Source: Scylla paramamosain (taxonomy: Eukaryota; Arthropoda; Malacostraca; Decapoda; Portunidae). Taken from it: DNA of 64,000 nucleotides. Position numbers and translations under genes: made by a program. This document shows positions 9,886 through 21,932 of the stretch, piece after piece. Below the pieces are notes generated by a model. That model worked only from the letters and a program-made list of their open reading frames with translations, had not been told where the DNA came from and did not search any database. Numbering within the stretch: position 1 is the first letter of the stretch; every line of letters starts with the position of its first letter. The DNA lies in the NCBI RefSeq assembly GCF_035594125.1, contig NC_087190.1, positions 7,020,462-7,084,461 on the forward strand, read 5' to 3'.

Positions 9886-11486
9886 ATGGCAGATAAACGC
9901 AGTGCCGTGAATAGTGAAAACACAATAAAAACCAAGAAAAAAGCAAGGCGTGAACAAAAGTACAGAGAAGTCTGGGAAAAAGAATTTCCGTCGTTAAGAC
10001 CATCCAGGAAGGACTCGTGTAAAGCAGTGTATAAAAAAATCTGGTGTTGAAATTACTGCACAGTGAGAAAAGTGGGAAGCATCACAATGTGTGCAACATC
10101 TAATTCAACAAAAACTATAGCAGAGGCGTTTGTCAGTGCACAAGGGCACTCTAGCAAGGGAGATTTACTTAAAGCTGCTGAAATCAAGCTAACAGCGATG
10201 ATGGTTGAACATAACACAAGTTTTAGAATGGCTGATCATTCATGTGATGTAATCAAAGAATGTTTTCCTGACTCAGCCATTCCTAAAGAGGTAAAAATGA
10301 AAAGAACAAAGTGTCAAAACATACGTGGTAATGTTATGGCTAAGTGTCATAAGCACGACCTGGCAGATAAACTGAAGAAAATGGATGAATCTACGGACAT
10401 TTCAGTATCTCAGAACTTGTGTATAATGGTGCGATATGCAAAAGAAAATGGTGTTGCTAGTAAGTTTTGGGACCTGGTGCCAGTCTTCAGCAGTGATAAC
10501 ACAAAGACTGCAAGTGAAGGTGCTACTAGCAATAGAATTTTTTTCAGCCATAATAAAATTATTCAGTGATTTTACAGTGCCAGTTGATAATATGATTCGA
10601 TTTGGTTCAGATGGCTGTAGCACCATGATGGGCGCAAAAAAACTGTGATAATAGCAGACTTAAGGCTGCTTGCCCAGGTATATACATGATGAAATATATA
10701 TGTCACTCAGCACACACGTGTGCCTCTGAGGCGTGTCAACAGTTGCCACAGTGCGTTGAGCAGTTAGTATATGACATGCACAATACACTGAAACATTCTT
10801 CCAAACGAATGGCACAGTTATGCGAATTTCAAGAGTTCACTGGAGTAGAAAGGCAGAATTTTATCACCATCACGTACAAGATGGCTCTCCTACAGTGCTG
10901 TCATCAAGAGGATGCTGGAACAATGGGGTGCTCTGCAGCTCTTTTTCACAGACTTACACAATCAGCAGAGTAAGAGCTATTCACACGCACTAAAGAATGC
11001 TTATGAACTATTGCAAAGTCCTTTTGTTAGACTATATTATTGCTTCCTTGAATCAGTGTTGCCCAGATTCACCCACTTTAACCTTCATTTTCAAAGTGAA
11101 AGAGTTGTGATAAATGCACGTCATAGTCAACTTTGTAGTCTGTACAAGGATATACTGTTGACGTTCATGAAGAGAGACAGTGTGATGAAGCAACCGCTCG
11201 GTAATAATGAACCAAGAAATGAGCGTGAATGGAATATGGTGAAACAGGTGTACTTAGGAGCTTCTGTGCCTGAAAGAGTAACGAGTACTCCTGATCTGTA
11301 TAAGGATAGAGACGAAATGACTGAATTCCAGAAGAGATACAGATCTTTCCTTGTCACAGCTGCAGAAAAGATCAAGAAGAGACCCAGTCCTCTCAATACT
11401 GTCTATCTTGGAGCCAGCCTACGTTCTGGGTAAGAAAGAAGTAAGCAAACCTAGTCTTCTTCCTCTGGCAGTTCATCTTCCACATA
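9886..11486 (+). pseudogene. hAT-type transposase-like gene (KIAA1586/ZNF862-like), 5' part, decayed
   Basis: Starts at ATG 9886 with a basic region, then YREVWEKEFPSLRPS, the usual entry to a BED-like zinc finger. That finger is destroyed by a TGA at about 10048. The next frame (10063-10569) holds LLKAAEIKLTAMMVEHN, FPDSAIPKEVKMKRTKC and the MDESTDISVSQNLCIMVRY segment with the first catalytic-type acidic residues of the RNase H-like fold. VPVDNMIRFGSDGCSTMMG follows in another frame (about 10570-10646), then CHSAHTCASEACQQLP (about 10690-10745), then QWGALQLFFTDLHNQQSKSYSHALKNA and FQSERVVINA (10912-11433). A further frame change before 11400 gives the LLPLAVHLPH segment. At least four frame breaks make this a pseudogene. 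LINE copy A interrupts it at 11487 and it resumes at 14806. Confidence 0.8.
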
Positions 11487-14400
11487 GTAGGAGGAGGCAG
11501 TAGACACCTGCCGAAACGATAATTATTCCCAGTGAGGTCTAAAGCACTGTTCAGGGGGTGCTGTGAACTTATCATTAAACCCAGCTGTGACCTCACTGAA
11601 CGTTTCCCTTTGTGTCTCACAACACAAGGGGGTAGTCACAGCCTGCCCTCTAAAGACAACTCTCTACCTCCACACAAAACTACAAGCACCTAATAACACA
11701 CACACCCTTCACTCAAAAAATTTTAAAATCATGGCGACTCCTACACCATCCTCGGAGTCCCCATCTGGGGAGGGGACCATAAATGTCCCCAGGTCGGACT
11801 GCCTTTCCGTCGACGACCCTAAGTGTCTTGACACCCCCCTCAACTTTTTCTTCATTAACTTCTGCAACATTCGCGGTCTAAGATCTAATTTTCAATCTGT
11901 AGAACACCACCTCTCCTCTTCTAAACCTCATCTTCTTTTCCTCACTGAAACTCAGGTGTCTGAGGCAACTGACAGTAGCCCCTTTTCTGTTCCCTCCTAC
12001 TTTCTCTATCCTCATTTTCGATCCAAAGCTGGATGCTGCGTTTATGTGCGCAATGACTTAACCTGCTCTCGTGCCCACGCTCTTGAATCTTCCGAGTTTT
12101 CCACCATCTGGCTACGACTACAGAGTCATTCTCATACTAAATTTATCTGTGCTGTATACCTCTCTCCTAACTCCTCTGACTATAAGAAATTCTTTGACTA
12201 CTTAACTTCCAAAGTGGAGCACATTCTGACCCTCTTCCCTTTTGCAGAGATCTCCATTCTTGGAGACTTCAATGTTCACCACCAGCTTTGGCTTTCCTCT
12301 CCCTTCACTGACCATCCTGGTGAACTAGCCTACAACTTTGCTATCCTCCATGACCTAGAGCAATTGGTGCAACACCCTACTCGTATTCCTGACCGTCTTG
12401 GAGATACGCCCAACATTCTTGACCTTTTCCTGACATCTAATCCTTCTGCTTATGCTGTCACCCTTTCTTCTCCGTTGGGCTCCTCCGATCACAATCTCAT
12501 ATCTTTATCTTGTCCTATCACTCCAATCCCTCCTCAGGATCCCCCTAAGCGAAGGTGCCTCTGGCGTTTTGCCTCTGCTAGTTGGGGGGACCTGAGGCGG
12601 TATTTTGCTGATTTTCCTTGGAATGACTACTGCTTCCGTGTCAGAGACCCGTCTTTGTGTGCTGAGCGCATAACAGAGGTGATAGTGTCTGGCATGGAGG
12701 CGTACATTCCTCACTCTTTTTCTCGTCCTAAACCTTCTAAACCTTGGTTTAACACAGCTTGTTCTCGTGCTATACATGATAGAGAGGTGGCCCACAAAGG
12801 GTACTTAAGCCTTCCTTCACCAGAATCTCATGCACTTTATATTTCTGCCCGGAACCATGCCAAGTCTGTTCTCCAACTAGCCAAAAACTCCTTCATTAAC
12901 AGAAAATGTCAAAACCTTTCAAGATCTAACTCCCCTCGTGATTTCTGGCATCTAGCCAAAAATGTCTCCAATAACTTTGCTTCTTCTTCTTTCCCTCCTC
13001 TACTTCAACCAGATGGCACCACTGCTATCACATCTATTTCTAAAGCTGAACTCTTTGCTCAAACCTTTGCTAAAAACTCTACCTTGGACGATTCTGGGCT
13101 TGTTCCTCCCTCTCCTCCACCCTCTGACTACTTCATGCCACATATTAAAATTCTTCGTAATGATGTTTTCCATGCCCTCGCTGGCCTAAACCCTCGGAAG
13201 GCTTATGAACCTGATGGGGTCCCTCCTATTGTTCTCCGAAACTGTGCCTCCGTGCTTGCACCTTGCCTAGTCAAACTCTTTCAGCTCTGTCTGTCAACAT
13301 CTACCTTTCCTTCTTGCTGGAAGTTTGCCTACATTCAACCTGTTCCTAAAAAGGGTGACCGCTCTAATCCCTCAAACTACCGTCCTATTGCTTTAATTTC
13401 CTGCTTATCTAAAGTTTTTGAATCTATCCTCAACAGGAAGATTCTTAAACATCTATCACTTCAAAACCTTCTATCTGATCGCCAGTATGGGTTCCGTCAA
13501 GGCCGCTCTACTGGTGATCTTCTGGCTTTCCTTACAGAGTCTTGGTCATCCTCTTTTAGAGATTTTGGTGAAACTTTTGCTGTTGCCTTGGACATATCAA
13601 AAGCCTTTGATAGAGTCTGGCACAAAGCTTTGATTTCCAAACTACCCTCCTACGGTTTCTATCCTTCTCTCTGTAACTTCATCTCAAGTTTCCTTTCTGA
13701 CCGTTCTATTGCTGCTGTAGTAGACGGTCACTGTTCTTCTCCTAAATCTATTAACAGTGGTGTTCCTCAGGGTTCTGTCCTGTCACCCACTCTCTTCTTA
13801 TTATTCATTAATGATCTTCTAAACCAAACTTCTTGTCCTATCCACTCTTATGCTGATGATACCACCCTGCACTTTTCCACATCTTTTCATAGACGTCCAA
13901 CCCTTCAGGAGGTAAACATATCACGCAGGGAAGCCACACAACGCCTGACTTCTGATCTTTCTAAAATTTCTGATTGGGGCAGAGCAAACTTGGTATTGTT
14001 CAATGCCTCAAAAACTCAATTCCTCCATCTATCAACTCGACACAATCTTCCAGACAACTATCCCCTCTTCTTCAATGACACTCAACTGTCCCCCTCTTCT
14101 ACACTGAACATCCTCGGTCTGTCCTTTACTTATAATCTGAACTGGAAACTTCACATCTCATCTCTAGCTAAAACAGCTTCTATGAAGTTAGGTGTTCTGA
14201 GACGTCTCCCCCAGTTTTTCTCACCCCCCCAGCTGCTAACTCTGTACAAGGGCCTTATCCGTCCATGTATGGAGTAAGCTTCACATGTCTGGGGGGGTTC
14301 CATTCATACTGCTGTTCTAGACAGGGTGGAATCAAAAGCTTTTCGTCTCATCAACTCCTCTCCTCTAACTGACTGTCTTCAGCCTCTCTCTCACCGCCGC

Positions 14401-14805
14401 AATGTTGCATATCTAGCTGTCTTCTACCGCTATTTTCATGCTAACTGCTCTTCTGATCTTGCTAACTGCATGCCTCCCCTCCTTCCGCGGCCTCGCTGCA
14501 CAAGACTTTCTTCTTTCTCTCACTCCTATTCTGTCCACCTCTCTAACGCAAGAGTTAACCAGTATTCTCAATCATTCATCCCTTTCTCTGGTAAACTCTG
14601 GAACTCCTTGCCTGCTTCTGTATTTCCACCTTCCTATGACTTGAATTCCTTCAAGAGGGAGGTTTCAAGACACTTATCCACCAATTTTTGACCACTGCTT
14701 TGACCCTTTTAAGAGACTGGCATTTCAGTGGGCATTTTTTTTTTATTAGATTTTTGTTGCCCTTGGCCAGTATCCTTCCTACATAAAAAAAAAAAAAAAA
14801 AAAAA
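11487..14805 (+). mobile_element. LINE copy A (CR1/Jockey group), near full length, in hAT-type gene
   Basis: This non-LTR retrotransposon is about 3.3 kb. It runs from AGGAGGAGGCAGTAG near 11489 to a 3' end reading GGCCAGTATCCTTCCTACAT plus a poly(A) of about 23 A. It is flanked by ACATA at 11482-11486 and 14806-14810 (extended ACATAGT / ACATAAT, 6 of 7 identical), a short target-site duplication. A single ORF encodes endonuclease and reverse transcriptase; no separate gag-like ORF1 was seen upstream. Copies B, C and D elsewhere in the window share the same 3' end and are progressively more 5' truncated, as expected from target-primed reverse transcription. This is the reference copy for the family here. 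Confidence 0.88.
11563..14691 (+). pseudogene. LINE copy A ORF: endonuclease-reverse transcriptase, one nonsense codon
   Basis: One reading frame of 1043 codons is interrupted only by TAA at 14275-14277. The N-terminal part contains the endonuclease: [17 protein letters not shown], the [11 protein letters not shown] metal-binding motif and SSDHNLISL (catalytic SDH). The RT runs from about 13180: [84 protein letters not shown] and [10 protein letters not shown] (catalytic DD). After the stop, ASHVWGG, LDRVESKAFRLIN and a conserved C-terminal box with LWNSLPASVFPPSYDLNSFKREVSRHL follow to the true end. The other copies read an amino acid at the stop position. The start at 11563 may be upstream of the used one, since another ATG lies at 11731. 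Confidence 0.88.
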
Positions 14806-15170
14806 ACATAATTGGTGGAGATGACGCCACATTGCAGCAACTGGATGAAGAATGGAGGAAGCTTGAGTTCGAAGATCTCCCAGAAAACATCATGAGAGGG
14901 GGCAAGGAAATTAAAAATTAAAAGACAAAGCTCCTGATTTGTTTTGGGGTGAGATAAGGCTGATTCTGGATAGTGAGGGATGTTCAAAATACAAGCGCGT
15001 GTCTGACTTTGCACTAGCATGCCTTTCATTGCCCCATGCAAATGCGGATTGCGAAAGATGTTTCTCAGACATAAATAGAATGAAAACTAAAGACAGAAAA
15101 ACTGAAAACAGAATCAGTAAGAGACATTCTTTTAGCAAAACAATCTGTAACAAGCAAATGAAACCGTAAC
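14806..15170 (+). pseudogene. hAT-type transposase-like gene, 3' part (C-terminal dimerisation domain)
   Basis: Directly after the LINE poly(A), the host gene resumes with IGGDDATLQQLDEEWRKLEF, continuous in sense with the part ending at 11486. A frameshift at about 14920-14938 is followed by FWGEIRLILDSEGC, then YKRVSDFALACLSLPHANADCERCFSDINRMK. This is the hAT C-terminal dimerisation signature (SxPHxNADxERxFS) seen in zinc-finger/hAT-type proteins of this group. The frame ends at 15167-15169. Together the two parts make a gene of about 1.9 kb without the LINE, a normal size for the family. The copy is broken in several places. Confidence 0.8.
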
Positions 15171-15763
15171 TGCACCTCATCCCAGCCATCCAGGAGCATG
15201 ATAAGGAGCATCACTTCCCAACCACTATATTCAACTGGTGTAGAAAGTGACCCAAACTATCCAGAAATCCACGGTGATTCAGCCATCGACCTATAAAATG
15301 GTGAGTATACGATAGCCTCTCGTAACAAGCAGTGCTTTTCAGAACCTATATCAAATGCCTAACAAAAACTTATTGGTGTCTAGTGTTCCAGTGGTATATT
15401 TTGTGATATTGTGCAGAACTGACAAAAAGTAGACAGGTGAATGTTGGTGTACGATAATCTAGTTCAAAATACGATAATTTTTGACGGATGTGTACGATAA
15501 TTTCGGCACAGAAATCTGGGAACGCTGGTCACTCACACCCAAGCTGCGCTCATACAAAGATGGGCAGGAAAGCGACCGAGGTAAATACTTTAATTTTGTA
15601 GTAAAAACTGATTGTAAAAGTGTGAAGTTGATTGCATGTGCTGTTAATGAACACTGTAATATGTTGAAAGTGTTTGATATCAGTATATAATGTTATTGTA
15701 CAAGAAATTGAGACCGAGAACTTGTTCGCAATTCTTACGGTCATGCCTACCTCATCAATAAAT

Positions 15764-15854
<91 letters not shown>

Positions 15855-15934
15855 GTCTTTTCTTGACCCTACGATGATGGGTGTGATCAGTAAAACAGAT
15901 CATCTGAGTGCTAATGAAGACCTGCCGGTGCAGC
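15171..15934. other. 3' flank of the hAT-type gene with (GA)n
   Basis: Contains three ACGATAAT copies (about 15453, 15473 and 15493) and a (GA)n array at 15767-15852. No gene is recognised. The GA array and the ACGATAAT words mirror the 5' flank at 9188-9885. Confidence 0.5.
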
Positions 15935-15995
15935 TACAAAGATTAGATAAATAAAAAAAAAATAGACAAATTAAAAGATTAGACAAATAAACTTT
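15935..15995 (+). repeat. Second copy of the 20-bp AT-rich minisatellite
   Basis: GATTAGATAAATAAA, TAGACAAATTAAAAG and GATTAGACAAATAAAC repeat the unit found at 8950-9187. It lies immediately before the satellite domain. Confidence 0.7.
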
Positions 15996-16039
15996 GAAAC
16001 TTATGTAGAATCTAGAACTTCTAGTGTTTTTTTTTTTTT

Positions 16040-16960
16040 TTTTGGTAACGTTGTTTGATTTCTCCTTATAGAGTGCTATTCATGCATTTAAGCGTTTTGG
16101 TACCGAAGAAGCTCAAAACACTAATAATACACGTTTTTCGTAAACTCTTTTCGATTCCACATATAAAGCACTTTGCCTGCATCTTTGCGTTTTTCTACAT
16201 AAGCTCAAAAACACTTAAAAACGTTTTTTTAATGTTATTTTGTTTCTCCATAAAAAAGTGTTTTACAGGCGTTTTAGCTTTTTTGTACGTAATAGGTTCA
16301 AAATACACAAAAGTTATGTTTTTCGTAATGTTTTGTATTCCCATATAGGTTGATTTCCATGATTTTTTTTTTCTGTGTGTGTTTTGGTGCCTATTACGCT
16401 CAAAACATTCAAAAGATATCTATCGTAATATCATTTCGTTACCCCATATATGGGGATTTCTAAGTATTTCAGCTTTTTCATACCTATTATTGTTAAAAAC
16501 ACTCAAAATACACGTTTTGGGTATTGTTGATCTGTTTCTCGATATAGAGTGCTATTTCAACGTTTTATGATTTTGCTTTATAAGAAGGTGAAAAACTCAT
16601 AATACACGTTTCTCGTAATATATTTTCCTTTTCCATATAAAGAACTCTGCGTGGATTTTGGCGTTTTTCTATGTAACAAACTCAAAAACTCTCAAAATAC
16701 TTGTTTTTTTTTTGTAGTTATTTATTTTATTTTTTTTATATATATAAATTGTTTATAATTCTTTTTTTTTTCTTGGTAATGTTATACTGTTTCTTGCATG
16801 TGTTTTAGGGTTTTGGTATGTAAGCTGAAAAACACTCAAAACACAAGTTTTTGGTGATGGTTTGTATTCCCATATAGAATGCTTTCTATGTTTTTTCAGC
16901 GTTTTGCTGCCTAGCATATAAAAAAATAAATAAATAAATAAATAAATAATAATATTTTTT
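16040..16960 (+). repeat. 96-bp / 480-bp higher-order satellite, forward block 1
   Basis: First block of a divergent satellite whose monomer is about 96 bp. Five monomer types occur in the order 1-2-3-4-5 and give a period of about 475-480 bp. Type 1 contains GAGTGCTATTCATGCG and ends GGTACCTAAGAAGCTC. Type 2 has TCATAATACACG and ends CTACGTAACAAGCTC. Type 3 has AATACTTG and GGTGTTTTGCATGCG and ends GTACGTAAGAAGCTC. Type 4 has AAAAGACACG and CTTTCCATGCTTTTTAG and ends GTGCCTAACACGCTC. Type 5 has GTTTCTGGAAATGTCG and CTTTGCATGCATTTTGG and ends TACCTAACAATGTG. In this block, type 1 landmarks at about 16073 and 16548 are about 475 bp apart. Short frames in the satellite are not genes. Confidence 0.85.
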
Positions 16961-19819
16961 GTTTTTTTTATGTAGGAAGGATACTGGCCAAGGGCAACAA
17001 AAATCTAATAAAGAAAAATGCCCACTGAAATGCCAGCCCCATAAAAGGGTCAAAGCAGTGGTCAAAAATTGGTGGATAAGTGTCTTGAAACCTCTCTCTT
17101 GAAGGAATTCAAGTCGTAGGAAGGTGGAAATACAGAAGCAGGCAGGGAGTTCCAGAGTTTACCAGAGAAAGGGATGAATGATTGAGAATACTGGTTAACT
17201 CTTGCGTTAGAGAGGTGGACAGAATAGGGGTGAGAGAAAGAAGAAAGTCTTGTGCAGCGAAGCTGCGGAAGGCGGGGAGGCATGCAGTTAGCAAGATCAG
17301 AAGAGCAGTTAGCATGAAAATAGCGGTAGAAGACAGCAAGATATGCAACATTGCGGCGGTGAGAGAGGGGATGAAGACAGTCAGTTAGAGGAGAGGAGTT
17401 GATGAGACGAAAAGCTTTTGATTCCACCCTGTCTAGAAGAGCAGTATGAGTGGAACCCCCCCAGACATGTGAAGCATACTCCATACATGGACGGATAAGG
17501 CCCTTGTACAGAGTTAGCAGCTGCGGGGGTGAGAAAAACTGGCGGAGACGTCTCAGAACACCTAACTTCATAGAAGCTGTTTTAGCTAGAGATGAGATGT
17601 GAAGTTTCCAGTTCAGATTATATGTAAAGGACAGACTGAGGATGTTCAGTGTAGAAGAGGGGGACAGTTGAGTGTCATTGAAGAAGAGGGGATAGTTGTC
17701 TGGAAGATTGTGTCGAGTTGATAGATGGAGGAATTGAGTTTTTGAGGCATTGAACAATACCAAGTTTGCTCTGCCCCAATCAGAAATTTTAGAAAGATCA
17801 GAAGTAAGCCGTTCTGTGGCTTCCCTGCGTGATATGTTTACCTCCTGAAGGGTTGGACGTCTATGAAAAGACGTGGAAAAGTGCAGGGTGGTATCATAAG
17901 CGTAGGAGTGGATAGGACAAGAAGTTTGGTTTAGAAGATCATTAATGAATAATAAGAAGAGAGTGGGTGACAGGACAGAACCCTGAGGAACACCACTGTT
18001 AATAGATTTAGGAGAAGAACAGTGACCGTCTACCACAGCAGCAATAGAACGGTCAGAAAGGAAACTTGAGATGAAGTTACAGAGAGAAGGATAGAAACCG
18101 TAGGAGGGTAGTTTGGAAATCAAAGCTTTGTGCCAGACTCTATCAAAGGCTTTTGATATGTCCAAGGCAACAGCAAAAGTTTCACCAAAATCTCTAAAAG
18201 AGGATGACCAAGACTCAGTAAGGAAAGCCAGAAGATCACCAGTAGAGCGGCCTTGACGGAACCCATACTGGCGATCAGATAGAAGGTTTTGAAGTGATAG
18301 ATGTTTAAGAATCTTCCTGTTGAGGATAGATTACAAAACTTTAGATAAGCAGGAAATTAAAGCAATAGGACGGTAGTTTGAGGGATTAGAGCGGTCACCC
18401 TTTTTAGGAACAGGTTGAATGTAGGCAAACTTCCAGCAAGAAGGAGAGGTAGATGTTGACAGACAGAGCTGAAAGAGTTTGACTAGGCAAGGTGCAAGCA
18501 CGGAGGCACAGTTTCGGAGAACAATAGGAGGGACCACATCAGGTCCATAAGCCTTCCGAGGGTTTAGGCCAGCGAAGGCATGAAAAACATCATTGCGAAG
18601 AATTTTAATATGTGGCATGAAGTAGTCAGAGGGTGAAGGAAAGGGAGGAACAAGTCCAGAATCGTCCAAGGTAGAGTTTTTAGCAAAGGTTTGAGCAAAG
18701 AGTTCAGCTTTAGAAATAGATGTGATAGCAGTGGTGCCATCTGGTTGAAGTAGGGGAGGGAAAGAAGAAAAAGCAAAGTTATTGGAGATATTTTTGGCTA
18801 GATGCCAGAAATCACGAGGGGAGTTAGATCTTCAAAGGTTTTGACATTTTCTGTTAATGAAGGAGTTTTTCGCTAGTTGGAGAACAGACTTGAAATGGTT
18901 CCGGGCAGAAATATAAACTGCATGAGATTCTGGTGATGGAAGGCTTAAGTACATTTTGTGGGCCACCTCTCTATCATGTATAGCACGAGAACAAGCTGTG
19001 TTAAACCAAGGTTTAGAAGGTTTAGGACGAGAAAAAGAGTGAGGAATGTACGCCTCCATGCCAGACACTATCACCTCTGTTATGCGCTCAGCACACAAAG
19101 ACGGGTTTCTGACACGGAAGCAGTAGTCATTCCAAGGAAAATCAGCAAAATACCTAATCTGGTCCCCCCAACTAGCAGAGGCAAAACGCCAGAGGCACCT
19201 TCTTTTAGGGGGATCCTGAGGAGGGATTGGAGTAATAGGACAAGATAAAGATATGAGATTGTGATCGGAGCCCAACGGAGAAGAAAGGGTGACAGCATAA
19301 GTAGAAGGATTAGAGGTCAGGAAAAGGTCAAGAATGGGCGTATCTCCAAGACGGTCAGGAATACGAGTAGGGTGTTGCACCAATTGCTCTAGGTCATGGA
19401 GGATAGCAAAGTTGTAGGCTAGTTCACCAGGATGGTCAGTGAAGGGAGAGGAAAGCCAAAGCTGGTGGTGAACATTGAAGTCTCCAAGAATGGAGATCTC
19501 TGCAAAAGGGAAGAGGGTCAGAATGTACTCCACTTTGGAAGTTAAGTAGTCAAAGAATTTCTTATAGTCAGAGGAGTTAGGAGAGAGGTATACAGCACAG
19601 ATAAATTTAGTATGAGAGTGACTCTGTATTCGTAGCCAGATGGTGGAAAACTCGGAAGATTCAAGAGCGTGGGCACGAGAGCAGGTTAAGTCATTGCGCA
19701 CATAAACACAGGATCCGGCTTTGGATCGAAAATGAGGATAGAGAAAGTAGGAGGGAACAGAAAAGGGGCTACTGTCAGTTGCCTCAGACACCTGAGTTTC
19801 AGTGAGGAAAAGAAGATGA
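16961..19819 (-). mobile_element. LINE copy B, 5' truncated, in satellite
   Basis: Minus-strand copy of the copy A family, about 2.85 kb. Its 3' end (plus-strand TGTAGGAAGGATACTGGCC at 16971) is followed by an A-rich tail with (ATTT)n on the element strand. Its 5' end lies at about 19819, inside the endonuclease start (before LTETQ). Satellite of the same orientation lies on both sides. The target duplication is unclear because both flanks are A/T-rich. Confidence 0.88.
17062..19791 (-). pseudogene. LINE copy B ORF: endonuclease-RT with two in-frame stops
   Basis: The whole 2.7 kb stays in one frame, with only two stops: TGA at 18832-18834 and TAA at 18331-18333. Two clean codon deletions relative to copy A are also seen (in GDTPNILD and GSSDHN). 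The RT ([26 protein letters not shown]) and the full C-terminal part, through to the family's stop at 17062, are uninterrupted. The catalytic palm reads SYAYDTTLHF, so the second position of the DD pair context is altered: YADD in copy A is YAYD here, a loss of a catalytic aspartate. Dead copy. Confidence 0.85.
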
Positions 19820-21392
19820 AATATAATGAAATAAAATAAAAATAAAAATATGAATTTGCGTTTCTTGTAATGTCATTTCGTTTCCACACATAAGAGGCTT
19901 TGCAAGCATTTTGATGTTTTGATATCTAGAAATGTGAAAGACACTCAAAATCCACGTTTTTGGTAATGATCTGTTTCTCCAAATAGAATACTATTAACGT
20001 GTTTTTTGCATTTTGGTACCTAAGAAGCTCGAAAACATTAATAATACACGTATCTCGTAATGTCTTTTCATTTCCCCATGTAGGCATGCATGCATTTATG
20101 TGTTTTTCTACGTTACAAAATACATATATTTATTAATGTCATTTGGATTCTCCTTAAAGCGAGTTTTGCATACGTTTTATGCGTTTTGCAAAGCTTTTTC
20201 GCGATTTGGTACCTAAGAAGATTAAAAACACTCTTAATATACGTTTCTCGTAATTTTCTTTCGTTTTCCCATATAGGATATTTTACATGCATGTTGGTGT
20301 TTTTCCACGTAACAAATTCAAAAACACTCAAAATACTTCTTTTTTGTAATGTTATTCTGCTTCTCCATTAAGGGTGTTTTGCATGCGCTTAAGCTTTTTG
20401 GTATGTAACTAGCTTAAAAATAATAGAAAGAGACGTTTTTGGTAATGTTTTGTTTTCCCATACAGGTTACATTCAATGTTTTTCATAATTTTAGTGGCTA
20501 ACACGCCAATAAACACTCGAAGGACATAGTTATGGAAATATCGTTTCGTTTCACCATAGCGGGTGCTTTGCATGCATTTTGCTGTATTGGTACTAACGGT
20601 GTGAAAAGTATTCAAAGCACACATGTTGTTTTGTTTCTCCATATACAATGCTATTCATGCGTTTTACCGTTTTTGTAGCTGAGAAACTCTAAAGCACTGA
20701 AAATTCGCCTGTCGTGATATTCTTGTTTCCCCATATCGTATACTTTCCATACATTTTGGTGGTTATGAACGTAACAAGTTGAAAAACTCTCAAAATACAC
20801 GTTTTAGGAAAACTTATTCTTGTTTCTCTATAAAAGATGTTTTGCATGCGTTTTAGAGTTTTGGTACGTAAATAACAAAAAAAAATACTCAAAAGACACG
20901 TTTTTGATAACTATTTTTCCCCATATAGTGTCCTTTTCATGCTTTTTTTTAACGTTTTAGTTCCTAACACGCCCATAGAGACTCAAAAGACATGTTTCTG
21001 GAAATGTCGTTTCGTTTCAAATTACATGCTTTAAAAGATACTAAAAAGGCATGTTTCTGGATATGGGTTAATGTTCTTTCGTTACCCAACATAGGGTATT
21101 TTCCATGCATTTTGCCATTTATTTGCGTAAAAAGAATAAAATCTCTCAAAATACTTCTCTTTGATAATTTTATTCATGCTCCATAAAAAGTGTTTTTGCA
21201 TGCACTGTAGGGTTTGGTACATAAGAAACTCAAAACACTCAAAAGACACGTTTTTCGTAATGTTTGATTTTTCCCATATTGTGTTTTGGTGCCTAAGATG
21301 CTCATAAACATTCAAAATACAAGCTTTTGGAAATGATCGTTTCCGAGTAAAAGTTCCCTTACATGCTTTTAGGCATTTTGGTACCTAGCAAT

Positions 21393-21423
<31 letters not shown>

Positions 21424-21631
21424 ATATACACGTTTATGGTAATGTTGTTCCGTCTCTCCATACAGAGTGCTAGGTTTTTGCGTTTTGGTACCTAAGAAGC
21501 TCAAAAACATTTATGATAAATGTTTCTTATAATGTCTCTTCGTTATTCCATGCAGGAAACTTTGAATGGATTTTGGCGTTTTTGTACCTGACAGTGTGAA
21601 CAACACTCAAAATACACATTTGTTCTTGTTC
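19820..21631 (+). repeat. Higher-order satellite, forward block 2
   Basis: Same satellite. The monomer order is 1-2-3-2-3-4-5-1 between about 19985 and 20650, which is one higher-order unit with an extra 2-3 pair, so the period locally rises to about 660 bp. An A-run of about 32 nt sits at 21389-21420. Confidence 0.82.
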
Positions 21632-21893
21632 TCTCTGCGGTGTTGGTGGTGAGAATGAAGTTGTCTGCCCTCTGCGCGCCTTATATGCTGCCCGCACGGG
21701 ATCAGAACAAGCTACGCACTATGGGCGGAGCCGCTGATTGGCTGCTTTGTCGCGTGGCTCGGTGAGGTTGCCGCTTGATTTTTCTTTCTTGATTTCTTCA
21801 TGTTTGCTTGAAGGTCTTCTGACTGAGTGTTTAACCTCAGATTATTTTTTTTATGTGGAGGGCTTCTAATATGCTTAGGTGTCGTCCATCGTT
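21632..21893. other. Non-satellite insert, GC-richer, no gene
   Basis: About 260 bp unlike the satellite. It begins near CTCTCTGCGGTGTTGG and includes GCCCGCACGGGATCAGAAC, GGGCGGAGC and GATTGGCTGC. The GC-box-like and reverse CCAAT-like words could mark a promoter, LTR or small element, but nothing downstream supports that. It is bounded on the right by a perfect hairpin. Confidence 0.5.
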
Positions 21894-21932
21894 GCATCCA
21901 TCGATTATTTCTGTGAAATAATCGATGGATGC
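21894..21932. repeat. Perfect 17-bp hairpin at insert boundary
   Basis: The arms are GCATCCATCGATTATTT (21894-21910) and its exact complement (21916-21932), with a 5-nt loop CTGTG. Satellite resumes immediately after it. This is consistent with a template-switch footprint at the join. Confidence 0.9.

Noticed and set aside
21632..21893. Host promoter with GC box and CCAAT box
   Set aside because: No gene follows on either strand. The two short words alone are weak evidence.
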